Shown one piece after another: positions 47,404 to 58,294 of a stretch of 64,000 nt of DNA. The stretch is taken from NCBI GenBank assembly GCA_037176725.1, contig JAZBRS010000020.1:58804001-58868000 (forward strand), in the 5' to 3' direction. The notes under the pieces were generated by a model. It was not told the origin of the DNA and searched no databases. It was given only the letters and a program-made list of their open reading frames with translations. Positions within the stretch are counted from its first letter, which is position 1; the number at the start of each line of letters is the position of its first letter. The stretch is from Posidonia oceanica (Eukaryota > Streptophyta > Magnoliopsida > Alismatales > Posidoniaceae). Position numbers and translations under genes: made by a program.

Positions 47404-49083
47404 CTACTGATAGTACTTCTTGAGATAGCAGAGGTTGACGGGCTCAGACTGCTCGACCTGGTCCATATCCTCAAGAGTTACAGTGCCTCCCGAGAAGATC
47501 TGCTTGACCACGAAGGGGCCACGCCAATTAGGTCGGAATTTCCCTCGACCATCAGGCAAATGAATGGCACGCAAAACGAGGTCCCCTGGCTGAAAGTTTC
47601 TGGGCTGGACCTTCTTCAAGAATGCTCTGGCCATCCGCTTCTGGTAGCAGTGAGTGTTGTGCATAGCTTGCAGTCTGCGCTCATCGATTAAATTCAGTTG
47701 GATGTAGCGGTCTTCGACCCATTCTGCCTCTTCCAACTCAGCTTCTCGTAGGATCCGCAGAGAGGGGATCTCTACTTCAATAGGTAACACCGCTTCCATG
47801 CCGTACACCAGAGAGTACGGGGTGGCTCTCGTGGAGGTCCGAATTGATGTCCTGTACGCCCAGAGCGCGTACGGGAGCTTGTCATGCCAATCCTTGTGGA
47901 TTTCTGCCATCTTCTTCAGAATTTTGACAATGTTCTTGTTTGCAGACTCCACTACTCCGTTCATCTGTGGCCGATAGGGCGAGGATCGATGATGCGTGAT
48001 CTTGAGACTTTGCAGATATTCCTCGATCCTTTTGGCAATGAAGTTTGTGCCATTATCAGAGATGACGGAGTGCGGGACCCCATATCGGGCAATGATATTG
48101 TTCTTGATAAACTTTTCTGTTGCCACAGCGGTGACTGTCCTGTAAGAGGCTGCTTCCATCCACTTGGTAAAGTAGTCGATCGCTACCAGAATGTAGCGAT
48201 GACCATTTGAAGCGGTCGGGTGGACGGCGCCAATGACATCGATCCCCCAGGTGGAGAAAGGCCATGGCGAAGACATATTATGCAGCTGTTGTGGGGGGGC
48301 CTTAATGAAGTTACCATGGATTTGACAGTTATGGCATCTGCGCACGAACCGGCAGCAGTCTGCTTCCATGGTCTGCCAGAAATATCCTTGGAGCATGATT
48401 TTCTTGGCTAGGAGGACGCCGTTCATGTGCGGGCCACAGGTCCCCGCATGCACTTGAAGCATCAGCGTGTCAGCCTCCGATTTGTCCAGGCAGCGCAGTA
48501 GCATCTGATTATATGACCTTCTGTACAGCTGCCCAGCCCCCAACACATACTTTGACGCCAGACGCGCCAGAGTTCTCTTGTCTGCTGTTGCGGTATCGGG
48601 AGGAAAACTACCAGATTCCAGGAAAGATTTTATATCTTGATACCAGGGCTGTTCCTCTGCTGGATCCGCCTCTTCTATGTTCAGGCATGCAGGCTGCTCA
48701 ATGCGAGTAACAGATACATCCATTGCGCTGTCTTCAGGCATAGTGAGCCAGGATGCCAGGGTTGCTAGCGCGTCTGCGTATGCATTCTTTGCTCTGTTCA
48801 TGTATGTGAAGCGGATGCTCTCAAATTCTTCCATCAGCCTCAGCAGGTGTTCATGATACGGCACAAGCTTGGGGTCTTTTGTCCTCCAGTTGCCGTTCAC
48901 TTGAGAGATTACTAGCATGGCGTCACCGTGCACATGCAACTTTTGTGCCCCATGCTCGAGGGCGACTTTCAATCCCAGGATGCATGCTTCATATTCTGCT
49001 TCATTGTTTGTGCAAGTGAAAGTCAGCTTCCTCGCGAAGGGAGTCATCTGTCCCTAGGGCGTGGTCAGCACTGCGCCTATGCC
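47404..49083 (-). CDS. pol: Second RNase H (C-terminal part) and integrase of A1 pol
   Basis: Open for 547 codons from 49047. Residues 1-100 finish an archaeal-type RNase H (NNEAEYEAC, HVHGDAMLVIS and NAYADALATLAS carry the Glu, Asp and Asp of the active site); its first strand with YFDGA lies upstream beyond two stops at 49054 and 49084. The integrase follows: zinc-binding H200/H207/C238/C241, catalytic core D270 (WGID), D331 (ISDNGTNF) and E367 (NGVVES), i.e. a perfect DD35E spacing, and a C-terminal GPY/F-like module (NWRGPFVVKQ near 507-516). It inserts the cDNA into the host chromosome. All catalytic residues are present, but no ATG in a natural context would express it apart from the broken polyprotein. 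It ends LKKYYQ-stop, the natural end of pol. Confidence 0.9.
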
Positions 49084-49992
49084 TCAGCCCTTTTTGTTGA
49101 CAGCGCCATCAAAGTAGAGCTGCCATTCCTCTTGTTCTTCAGGATTTTTCTCCTCAGAGCCCTCCATTGCGAAGAGGATGTCCTCGTCAGGGAATTGCGT
49201 CCGGAGGGGTTGGTATTCAGGCAGAGGAAGATCAGCGAGATGGTCTGCCATGGCCTGACCCTTCATGGATTTCTGTGTGACAAAGGTGATGTCGTACTGA
49301 GACAATAACACTTGCCACTTAGCACATCTGCCCACCATGGCCGGCTTTTGAAAGAGGAACTTGATAGGATCATGCCGGCATACGAGCTGAACTGGGTATG
49401 CCATCATGTAGTGCCTTAGTTTCTATGCAGCCCAGACAAGGGACAAGCAAGTCTTCTCTAGTGTACCGTACCTGGCTTCGCATTCATTAAATTTCTTGCT
49501 CAGGTAGTAGATGGCACGCTCCTTTCTACCAGATTCGTCATGTTGGCCCAAGACGGCGCCCATGGAATGCTGCGTGGTAGAAAGGTAGAGAAGCAAAGGT
49601 CTTCCTGGTGTAGGGGGAACCAGGACAAGAGGCTTGATCAACAGCTGCTTGATCTTGGCAAACGTAGCCTGACACTCCTCGCTCCAGGTGATTTGCGCAT
49701 TCTTCTTCAGGAGCTTAAATATGGGTTCACAGATGGGCGTAAGCTGTGCAATGAAGCGGCTAATATACTGTAAACGCCAAGCAGACTTCTGACCTCCTTT
49801 TCAGTTCTAGGGGGTGGCATGCCCACAATGGCTTTTGCTTTCATCGGGTCCGCCTCAATCCCCCTTTGGCTAACAATGTAGCCGAGCAGCTTGCCAGAAG
49901 ATACCCCGAATACGCACTTGTTGGGGTTCAGGCGCAGCTTGTACTTCCGTAGACGGTCAAAGAGCTTTTTTAGACAGGCAAGATGGTCTTCA
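49084..49992 (-). pseudogene. pol: RT thumb/connection and first RNase H of A1 pol, broken
   Basis: Joins RT to the second RNase H. From 49992 the frame reads EDHLACLKKLFDRLRKYKL and later GMPPPRTEKEVRSLLG; a second single-base loss near 49771 shifts the frame again before YISRFIAQLTPICEP. The RT-linked RNase H follows (STTQHSMGAVLGQHDE, IYYLSKKF-ECEARY, TLEKTCLSLVWAA) and is cut by a TAG at 49423-49425; it resumes with KLRHYMMAYPV and ends near MADHLADLP. The first strand of the second RNase H (WQLYFDGAVNKKG) ends in a TGA at 49084-49086. Confidence 0.88.
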
Positions 49993-52237
49993 GGCTCTCT
50001 GTTTTAGCAATCATGTTGTCTACGTAGACCTCCACTTCTTGGTGCATGAGGTCGTGGAATAGCGCAGTCATAGCCCTCTGATAGGTCGCACCAGCATTCT
50101 TCAGGCCGAACGGCATGACTTGGTAGCAGAAGACTCCCCAAGGGGTGATGAATGAAGTCTTTTCCATGTCCTCTTCTGCCATTTTGATTTGATTGTATCC
50201 AGAAAAGTCGTCCATGAAGGAGAGCATCTTGTGGCCTGCTGTATTGTCGACTAGGACGTCAATGTGAGGCAGGGGGAAGTCGTCCTTGGGACTCGCCTTG
50301 TTCAGGTCCCTGTAGTCGATGCAGATCCGGATTCGGCCATCTTTCTTGGGCACAGGTACAATGTTTGCCAGCCACTAAGGATAAAGAACGACCTTCAGAA
50401 AGTTGACTCCGAGCTGCTTCATTATCTCTTCTTTGATCATGAGCAGCCACTGTGGTCGCCATCTTCTTAGCTTCTGCTTCACTAGCTTGGCATCCGAGTT
50501 TAAGGGCAGATTGTGCACCACTATCTCTATGTCAAGGCCGACCATATCTTCGTAACTCCAGGCGAAGACATCCGCATATTCTTTCAAGAATGCGAGGAAC
50601 TCTGCTCGAGCCTGGGTGGACAGCTGGGCACTGATACGAATTTCTCTGACTTCCTCAGCTGTGCCGATGTTGACAACCTCTGTTTCTTCTTCAACATGGA
50701 GGTTGGGGCCTTCTGGGTCGTCGTCGTAGGGCCAGAACTCGGGCAATGATTCATCAGTCTCATCGATGCCCGTATCCTCCTCCCCTCCATAGGCAATAAG
50801 TTCCGAGAGGATCTCTTTCTCAAAAGAAGGACTTGTGACGCCAAAAGAGTGTATATGTTCCGCTGCTTGGCCCTGGTGACGCTTTAGGATGGTCACGCTC
50901 ATTCGAGTATTCTTGTAGCCTCGGTGCGCGACCTCCGTCTCAACAACTCCTTCTACTGCTTGCTCTGGCCTGACTGATTCTGCTGAGTGCTCTACTGATA
51001 CTGCTAAGGGCCTTGCTGACTCTGCTGCTGAAATTGCTGACTGTTCTGCTGCTGAGGCTGTTGACAGCTCTGTTACTGATTCTGCTTTCTACTCTGTTAC
51101 TGCTGCTGCTTGCACTGCTGATGCTTCCTCCTCTGGGTCTTCCAGTGTGCTTGTGGAGGGTATGCTTGACTGGCGGCTGATCTGAGCATCGCCGCTTGCT
51201 GTGCTGCTTAAGTGAGGCATGTGTTGCACAAACCACCTAGACCCGCCTTCTGATTGGAGAGTTATGAGTTCATCTGGTCTAGGGGAGTCCGGCATTGCTG
51301 AGTCTTCTTCCAGGACCATGATAGAGGCATGGTCCTTTTGCAGTGGAGGGTTTGTAACTATGGCTTTCCCTTTCCTTTTTGCAGCTTGATGGTCTGCCAG
51401 GTCTTCTGCTATCGACTTGAGTTGTTCTTGATAAAGTAGCTCTAAGTCGGACATCCAAGAATCGACCTGGGCTTCTATCGCCACTCCTTCTTCTTCGTCT
51501 GAGGGGGAGTCGACGTAGTAGGCGCCGGGGGCCTGCGACACTGGCCCGGCTGCAAGACGGATTGCTGCCCTTGGAATCTGCATGATCTGGTTCACAGGCG
51601 CGTCCGATGGTGGCAACTCTGATGTAGAAGGCCCAAATAGACAGGTCAGCGATGCCACAGATGGATAAGCTGCCAGGGTCACTGTTGGAGAGTAAGCAGG
51701 GGTGCTCTTCGGAGGGCTCAAGAGCCCGGAGAGTGTAGTGCTCAGTTGGCCTTTTGTATTGGGCCGTAACTGAGAGAGTGCAGCCTCTGATGCCATGGGG
51801 TCTTGCCATGAGAGCTGCTGCTGGTTGTCAGGAGGATGCAAAGCGGACTGCGCCGGCTGCATTCCTGGAGATGATACTGCTGAAGCGGGCTGAGCCGCGC
51901 TGCTGACTGAGTTGACTAACTGCCCCTCCAGAGAGAGGGATAGTGGCATTGATGTAACTGTGACCGCTGGTAGCATGCTTGGTTCTGCCAGAAGGAGTGT
52001 CTCTGACTCCTGCACTGCTGCTGTCTGTTCTTGAGATGCAGATGTGGCTGCAAAAGAGTGGGAACTTGCTAGTTCTGCCACAGGGCCTGCTGAGCTGCCT
52101 GCTGTATCTGCTAGAGGGAGAGCTGAATAAACTGACTGTGTGGCCTCTGCTTTGATTACTGTTTCTGCTGTGCCGGTTGGGACTGCCTCTGTTGTGCCAG
52201 ACTGCTCCTCATCCGAGTAGTAGTCCTCAACACACAC
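49993..52237 (-). pseudogene. pol: Linker and reverse transcriptase core of A1 pol, broken
   Basis: The frame from 52237 begins with an acidic DYYSDEEQ segment and a Ser/Ala/Thr-rich linker of about 380 residues of low complexity, has a TAG at 51089-51091, then enters the pre-RT region (FAWSYEDMVGLD). RT proper shows a TAG at 50375-50377 just before WLANIVPVPKKDGR, then CIDYRDLNKASPKDDFPLP, FMDDFSGYNQI, VMPFGLKNAGATYQR and VYVDN. The last replaces the catalytic YVDD, so one of the three active-site Asp residues is Asn. One base is lost near 49993. The shift from the protease frame to this frame within 52156-52237 may be a natural frameshift or splice site, or another lesion. Confidence 0.9.
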
Positions 52238-54336
52238 CCAATCCTCTGTCGGTGCCGTGCCTTGATCGTCGGTCGATCCCAGGATTCCTGCATTGGTAAA
52301 GTTAGTGAGTCTCTGGGAATGGCTGGTTCTGGATTGTTGAGCTGAAAGCAGTGATCTTCACTGAGCTTTGGTTCGTAGCCGAGGCCTTTAGATTTCCTCC
52401 GCTCCACTGCTATGATCGGCTCTGCGATCCCCTGGCCGTGACGCCCGAGCGGCGTACCCTTTATGTAACTCCACCTGTGACATACATTCTCGACCATTCG
52501 AAAGGGGTTGCTGTGAACGGTCAAGGAGTTGACGCGTTCAAGATCAGGAATGAAGTTAACCTGCTCGCACCGATTAACGCGATATAGGGCTTCAGAAGTC
52601 TCGAGGTCAAACGGGATAGATTGCGAAGACACGGGGGAGACTGCTTCGATCCGCTCCTTCTCAAAGTTCTCTGCCATGACGACAATGACATCATCGCCGC
52701 GACGGTACTTTATCATTCGATGGAGGGTCGAAGGAAGGATCTGATGCTTGTGGAGCCAAGGGCGCCCAAGTAGAAGATTGAAGTTGGGCTTCAAGTCGAC
52801 GACATAGAATTCTACATCGAAGACAATCGGGCCAATAGCGAGGGGAATGATCAGAATCCCTAGAGCGTCATGGTGTGTGTTGTCAAAAGCTGTCATTCCC
52901 TTCACGGCTGGCGTGATGTCCTCGGCTTTGAATCCGAGCTTGGTTGCTGTACGCAAGGGGCAGACGTTAAGGCCTGACCCATTATCAACCAGTGTTAGGG
53001 GAATGCGAAAGTTTTTGAACTGCACCGTGACGAATAGGGGCTGGTTGTGATTAATCCCCACCGGAGGCAGCTCATCACTCATAAAAGAGATGACCTGGGG
53101 CTCTGCAATCAACCCAACCATGCTCTCCAAGGCTGAAGGCTCAATAGACTGGGACACACGGGCAGCCTGGAACACGCGAAGAAAAGCCTCGCGATGTTCG
53201 GCAGAGGTGTGGATCAAGTCCCAGATGGAAATGTTAGCTTTGACCTTCTTAAGTTGGGAGGTCAAGTCTGCCTTGGGTTGGCTCTTTTTGGCAAGGGGAG
53301 GGGTTGCTTGGGCGAGCTCTAAGGGGCTAGTGGCAGGAAGTTGGGTTACTATAGGTTGGGCAGGGATTTGGCTATCTACAGGTCGGTCTGGAGTTGGATC
53401 TGCTATGGGTTGGCTAGAGGGTGGGGGCATAACAGGTCTAGGGTGAGTTGGCCTAATTGCCGGTGTTGGGGGCCTGTAAACCCTCCCCAATCGCGTTACT
53501 TCCGCGCACATTTCTGTGGCGTAGCTGTAAGGGACGCGATGGGTGTCCAAGGTCAAATCAATGACGACTGGAGCACGTGCTGCGAGCACTGGAGGGGTTA
53601 TAGGGGGACCTACAGGATACTGAGGTCTCTCTAGAGGGTATGGTTGTTGGGGTGGGAAGGCTGGGGCAGGTTGAGGTCTGCCTAGAAGGTGTAGCTGAGG
53701 TCGTCCTAAGAGGTGGATGGGGAAACTAGGCTGGGCTCTAGCTAGAAGGTGCACAGGGGATTGAGCCTGAGGAAGCATGGTGGGAGACGCGAGAGGGCGC
53801 TCCGACCTGGCACGCGGTCAGATCAAGTGAATTCCCGACTCGGAGCCGGCAACTGCCGCGAGATAGAGACTGACTGGGAAAGGCTCAGAAACATCAGAGA
53901 TAAGATCAGAAGGGTCTACCATGGAGGTAGCAGGCCCAGAAGGGAAGACAGAGTGAATGCCTGAGGTTCCAGCCCCTCCCAGATAAGAGTGCTCCGGTAG
54001 GGGTTGGCAGATGATGCCAGAATGAGGGGGAACAGCTGAATGTGCAGATGCATGTGTGTGTGCTTGAGTGGATGCCTCGTGCGTGTCGATCACAATCGTT
54101 CCCGATTCGATCAAGTCCTGAATAGCGTTCCGCAGGGAGAAGCAATTGTCCGTCGAATGCCCGGCGCTTCGATGGAAATTGCAGAAGAGGTCCGGCCTAA
54201 ACCAATGCGGCAGAGGACTTGGCGGCGGACGAACCTCCGGGAACTTCAGGAGCGATGCAACCTTTGGCAAGATGACTGTAAGCCGTTCCACCAGTGGGGC
54301 GAATCTCTGCTTCTCAGTGGGTGGCCTTCTTTGCCT
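52156..54336 (-). pseudogene. pro: Nucleocapsid-like segment and aspartic protease of A1
   Basis: Continues the gag frame after its TAG. First comes a CysHis motif FCNFHRSAGHSTDNC (about 54160-54200), equivalent to the zinc knuckle, then a second in-frame stop (TGA, 53818-53820). After a Pro-rich stretch the aspartic protease reads VTVQFKNFRIPLTLVDNGSG (Asp of the Tat-type DNGS active site), GIL-IPLAIGPIVFDVEFYV and LLGRPWLHKHQ, the usual protease end. A Gly-rich G-patch-like segment (GRHGQGI and KGLGYEP) follows at about 52350-52450. The protease would cleave the polyprotein. The domain itself (53778-52300) has no stop. Confidence 0.88.
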
Positions 54337-56238
54337 CTAGTATGAGCCTTGCTGAACTGGTGCGGCAGGGTAGACCGGTCTAGCGGTGGTAGTGATGTGT
54401 GGTGTGGGTGGATTCCTAGGTGCAGGAGCATACACCATCTGAGCTGGGGTAGGCCGGGATGGCAAACGAACAGGCACAGCAGGAGAGTCGACGAATGCAA
54501 CAACGGTTTTTAGCGAGTCCTTCCTCTTCGGGCGGTTGTTGCTGCTGCCGCTGTTGTTGTTGGGGGCGCTGCTGTTGGCACTGTTACTGCTGATCACTGC
54601 CTGCTTAGCGAACGCAGAGAGAGCTGAGAAGTTGCCACTCCGCAAAGAACTCTCCACGCGCGCTCCAACTCTGATGAGTGCCGCAAAAGTAGTGACTGGT
54701 TGGATGCTAAGCAGAGCTCCGAGAGACGGCTGCGCTCCTTTGATAACGATCTCGATAGACTCCTCGTCAGAGGGTCTATCCCAAACCTGAGAGGCAAGGG
54801 CGCGCCAGCGGCCGACGTACTCCCTGAACGGCTCGCCAGAATTCTGCTTGATTGCGATCAAGTCCGCCCTCTTTGGGACCAGATCGAGGTTGAAGGAGTA
54901 TTGTTCCAGGAACGCCTGACTGAGGTCGTTCCAAGTCTTGATGGCTAACATATCAAGCGATGTGAACCACTTGAGTGCTGGCCCGGTCAAACTCTTCTGG
55001 AACAGGCGGATCAGCAACCTCTCGTCAGCCTGAAGCTGAGCGAGATCACCGCAATACGCCTTCAAGTGTGCTACGGGGCAGCCCCTATCATTATACTTCT
55101 CGAAATTCGGGATTTTGAACTTTGGAGGGAGTACCGCCTCTGGAAAGCAGTAGAGGTCTCGGAATTGGTAGGTCTGGTGCTCAGTACCCTGCACTAGTCG
55201 TAGTGCCTTCTCCAAGACGTCCATCCAGTTATTGATGGGGTCGGGGATTGCTGCCGTAGGAGAGGGATCAGCAGGGGTAGCGAGCACATACGCCGAATGG
55301 GTCGCACCTAAGTGCTCCTCCGGATCTACCATAGCGTCGCCTGGTGGAGCAACGGGATGGCCGGCGTATCCGTGCTGGGGGACTGTGTATGCAGGAGTGT
55401 ATGCAGGATGCTGGACTTGATGCAGAGGAGAAGAGTAGATGCCATGCTGTGCTGGGATAGGGGTAGGATGACGGAGCCCCAGTTGCTGTACAGGCGGGGT
55501 GCCAGACAGCGAGCTAGTGAGGTACTCGGCTCCAGCCGGTCCAAAGGATTGACCACCAGAGGGGATTGGAGTATGCTGTGCTAAGTGTTGTGCGGCAGGA
55601 GGTGGTAGATGGGCCCCCATCGTCGGAAATGTGAGCAGTTGCGATGATGGTCGAGGCGGAGGTGTGGAGGTCGATGCATGGAATGCAGGAACTGGCCTCA
55701 GAGCAACCTCGGGAACGACAGAGACAGAAGAAGGACGAACTGATAGAGCCATGCCCTGCAGTCTCTGGGCAAGCTCCATCAGGTGCTGGTACTGCGCCTC
55801 AGGCGTCTCGCCAGTGGGGACGCTGAAGTGCAGTGCCGGCGGGGGTTGAGAAACAAGGGGCACGGACACAGACTGTTTGGGAGGAAAAGATTCTATGGAA
55901 AAAGTCGCAGCAGCGGTGGAAGGGATGCCAAAGGCGACGTATCCCTGGGATGGAGGGGGCAGTGGCGTCTCCGAAACGCGGGTAACGGCCGTCAAGATAG
56001 ACTCGGCGATCGGATCCGGAGGGAGAGATGCTTGCCACTGTCCCGGGACGTACTGAGAACCTAGAGACGTCAGAGGAGGAAACCCTGGCGTCGGAGGGGG
56101 AACAAGAGGGACAGAAGGAGCAACCGGAGGGGCCGGAACGGAAACACCCTCCGTGACAGGAGTGAAGGAAGGCTCACTAACGTACTGGGCCATTGCTGAC
56201 CTAGAGCGCATGAGAACAGGGCTGCGACGGGTATTCAA
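54337..56238 (-). CDS. gag: gag capsid precursor of A1, 633 aa to an in-frame TAG
   Basis: Structural protein forming the particle. The first ~330 residues are Pro/Ser/Thr/Val-rich and without a known domain. The retrotransposon gag core follows (INNWMDVLEKALRLVQG, QFRDLYCFPEAVLPPKF, WFTSLDMLAIKTWNDL, FLEQYSFNLDLVP, REYVGRWRALA), then an Asn/Ser-rich stretch. The start MNTRRSPVL at 56238 is the first ATG of the frame. A TAG at 54337-54339 separates it from the CysHis motif in the same frame. It might be a readthrough stop, but it matches the six other C-to-T-type stops in this element. It is collinear with the decayed gag at 841-3401. Confidence 0.88.
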   Translation of the reverse strand: MNTRRSPVLMRSRSAMAQYVSEPSFTPVTEGVSVPAPPVAPSVPLVPPPTPGFPPLTSLGSQYVPGQWQASLPPDPIAESILTAVTRVSETPLPPPSQGYVAFGIPSTAAATFSIESFPPKQSVSVPLVSQPPPALHFSVPTGETPEAQYQHLMELAQRLQGMALSVRPSSVSVVPEVALRPVPAFHASTSTPPPRPSSQLLTFPTMGAHLPPPAAQHLAQHTPIPSGGQSFGPAGAEYLTSSLSGTPPVQQLGLRHPTPIPAQHGIYSSPLHQVQHPAYTPAYTVPQHGYAGHPVAPPGDAMVDPEEHLGATHSAYVLATPADPSPTAAIPDPINNWMDVLEKALRLVQGTEHQTYQFRDLYCFPEAVLPPKFKIPNFEKYNDRGCPVAHLKAYCGDLAQLQADERLLIRLFQKSLTGPALKWFTSLDMLAIKTWNDLSQAFLEQYSFNLDLVPKRADLIAIKQNSGEPFREYVGRWRALASQVWDRPSDEESIEIVIKGAQPSLGALLSIQPVTTFAALIRVGARVESSLRSGNFSALSAFAKQAVISSNSANSSAPNNNSGSSNNRPKRKDSLKTVVAFVDSPAVPVRLPSRPTPAQMVYAPAPRNPPTPHITTTARPVYPAAPVQQGSY

Positions 56239-57498
56239 GCGGTGATTCCTACGAGGAGCTATCGTCGCAAATGCGGATAGCTCAGAGGGGGAATAGTCGC
56301 GAATGAAGTCGCAAAAGGGGTGTCAACAGGGGTCGGTACTCGAGCTCTGGCAAAGGGAAACTCGCTTACCGATCACGCTGACACAACAGAAGGAAATTAA
56401 GGGTTAGAAACTAAAAGATGAATGCAAATGAGTTAGTTAAATGGCATGAATGATATGCATGCTTTCTAGTATGCCCCCCTCACCTAACTAGTGTGTCCTA
56501 GTAAGGTAATCTACTTCGGGTATCCCTGGGTGTGCGGGTCACCGACTCAGGTCAGAAAAGTAGGTTCCCTGTCTAACTTCTGGCCCAAAGCTCAGGAAAT
56601 GATAGGGTGGTGCGTTGGTGGCCTCTACCCCGCCAAAGCGTGGGTGGTACCCTCTACTAACACCGACACGACCCCCGGACGAGGGGGGACAGACCGACTG
56701 ACTCGTGCCACGCCCAAAGCGGTGGAACAAGAAGCCGGGACCGTCCTTCGCAGACTAGTAGGTGGACTCAGATGAGAAGAATGCATGCCCTATATGATGC
56801 TTATGCAAATGATTAGAGTCTTTTATCTTGCGCATTTTATTAACCAAAGGGAGTGACGGATTGTTTGTAGTCTCTAGTTGCTCCTAAAAGTTCTTTTTAC
56901 TTGCCGTTTTTAGTTAACCATGGGGAGAGCAAACAGTCTCTACTATCCTAGACATGGCATGTGCGAAAGGGAAGAAAATCAGTCAATCATGGCAGGCAAA
57001 CAACATACAACACAACAAAAGGCAAGTACATGGCATGTGCGAGTGTTTGTAGGCATGACGGTGAAGAAAAACATTCATCAAGTCAAAAGGCATGTATGCA
57101 AGGTATGTGCGTGTGTAGTGACATAGCAAAGGTGTAAAAAAAGCATTCAGCATTCAAAAAGCATGCATCGTAGCCAAACAAGTATGTAGACATGCAATGT
57201 GCGAGAATAAAGCAGTAAAAAGCAAGTAAGGCAAGGAAAGTAAGGACAAGTAAGCTGTAAAGGAAGTAAGAGCATAAGCAAGACAATAAGTAAATAAACA
57301 AGCAAAGAAGCAAAGCCAAGCAAAAGGGAGCGCAATCCGAAGCAAAAGAGGTGCAAAACCTAAGTAAAGTAGCGACGAAGCGACTTGCTAGGAGTTTGCA
57401 CAGAAAGGCGAGCAAAATAGGCAGAGAAGGCACAAAAGGCAGACAAAGAAAGCAAATCCCAAGCGAGCGAAAGGGAAGGCGAAAGCCGGAGTCTGCTA
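56239..57498 (-). other. Leader of A1 between PBS and gag
   Basis: About 1.26 kb, non-coding. 56500-56790 is homologous to the B1 leader. 57130-57480 is A/G-rich on the plus strand with AAGCAAG-type repetition. Tat elements of the Ogre type carry an extra ORF before gag; none is evident here. Confidence 0.6.
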
Positions 57499-57516
57499 TC
57501 CCCAGCAGAGTCGCCA
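57499..57516 (-). promoter_or_regulatory. Primer binding site of A1
   Basis: On the minus strand TGGCGACTCTGCTGGGGA starts two bases after the LTR end. It begins with the TGG complement of a tRNA CCA end, and it fits the tRNA-Arg-type PBS known from Ogre/Tat elements. One base differs from the PBS at 63955. Confidence 0.85.
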
Positions 57517-57517
57517 C

Positions 57518-58294
57518 TGTAGTAATCCCAATCGGAATCAGGCTTACTATTAGCAACGATTGATCCGAGGAAGAGGCTCAACTCGAAAACACTTAAAATC
57601 GAGGAGAAAAGAGGAAGATAAGACAAATCAGAGTCCCCATCATGTCTATTAACAGAAGACAAGGAAAACCGAGGAAATACGTGGATTAAACACGCAAAAC
57701 CAAGCAAGAAATGCAAAGCAAAGCAATGCAAGGGAAAACAAATGCAAATGCATGCAAATGAGATGACTCTAGCCTAGGATAAGGCGATATGGTCATTGCG
57801 GGCCAAAAGACAGGGCAAGGACTCCTGTTACGCGTAGGGAAGGTGTTAGACACCCCCGACACGTCCGAGAATCGGTCTTTCTAGGCTTACGCTCGCATAC
57901 GCAGGGAAATGCAGATTTGAATGCCTATGTGCCTATGAATGCCTAAATGAATGCTCAAGGTGTGCTCCAAGGGGAGAGATGCAAAGTAAAGAAGTAAACG
58001 TGCTGTCTAAGTGCTCAGCTACGCTGTCTGTGTTCTGAATCAGGCGAAACTCAGCTCGTGAGAACTCCAGGCAGTAAGCATCACAGCCCTATATGCAAAT
58101 GCAAGCGAAAAAGCAAAACAAAGGCAAAACCATGCAATGCGATCGTCATGCAAGGGAAAATGGCGTAAAACGCGCAAAACGAGGCAAGAAACAAGAGCGG
58201 CACGCAAAAACGGGCGAAAAGCAAGGCAGCACGCAAAACAGTGCAAAAGAAGGAGAGCGGCACGCAAAACGGTGCAAAAGAAGGAGAGCGGCAC
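57518..58294 (-). mobile_element. 5' LTR of A1, proximal 777 bp
   Basis: Nearly identical to 36429-37205: I count about five differences, all transitions (for example AATCCC versus AATCCT, GCAACG versus GCGGCG). It ends inside the 30-bp array at GAGCGGCAC, where the nested element begins; the remaining 5 kb should lie beyond the window. Confidence 0.9.
58290..58294 (+). repeat. Target-site copy GGCAC of the nested element
   Basis: The five bases before the LTR start are GGCAC, part of the interrupted 30-bp unit. The matching copy is expected after the 3' LTR of the nested element, outside the window. Confidence 0.6.

Larger units (their letters stand above)
36429..58294 (-). mobile_element. 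Family A Tat-lineage LTR retrotransposon (A1), 5' LTR interrupted
   Basis: Minus-strand order: 5' LTR remnant (57518-58294), PBS (57499-57516), leader, gag, protease, RT-RNase H, second RNase H plus integrase (to 47404), DUF7745 ORF (45953-44751), repeat-rich 3' region, PPT (42220-42232), 3' LTR (36429-42219). The internal region is 15.3 kb; with two full LTRs the element would measure about 27 kb, which is in the Ogre size class. The domain order with an extra RNase H before integrase defines the Tat lineage. The polyprotein is disabled by seven stops and two frameshifts. The distal part of the 5' LTR is displaced beyond the nested element at 58295. Confidence 0.93.

Noticed and set aside
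57083..57556. 157-codon hydrophobic minus-strand frame across the PBS
   Set aside because: Runs through the PBS and LTR end; Leu/Cys/Phe-rich because the leader is A/G-rich on the other strand. No known pre-gag ORF resemblance.
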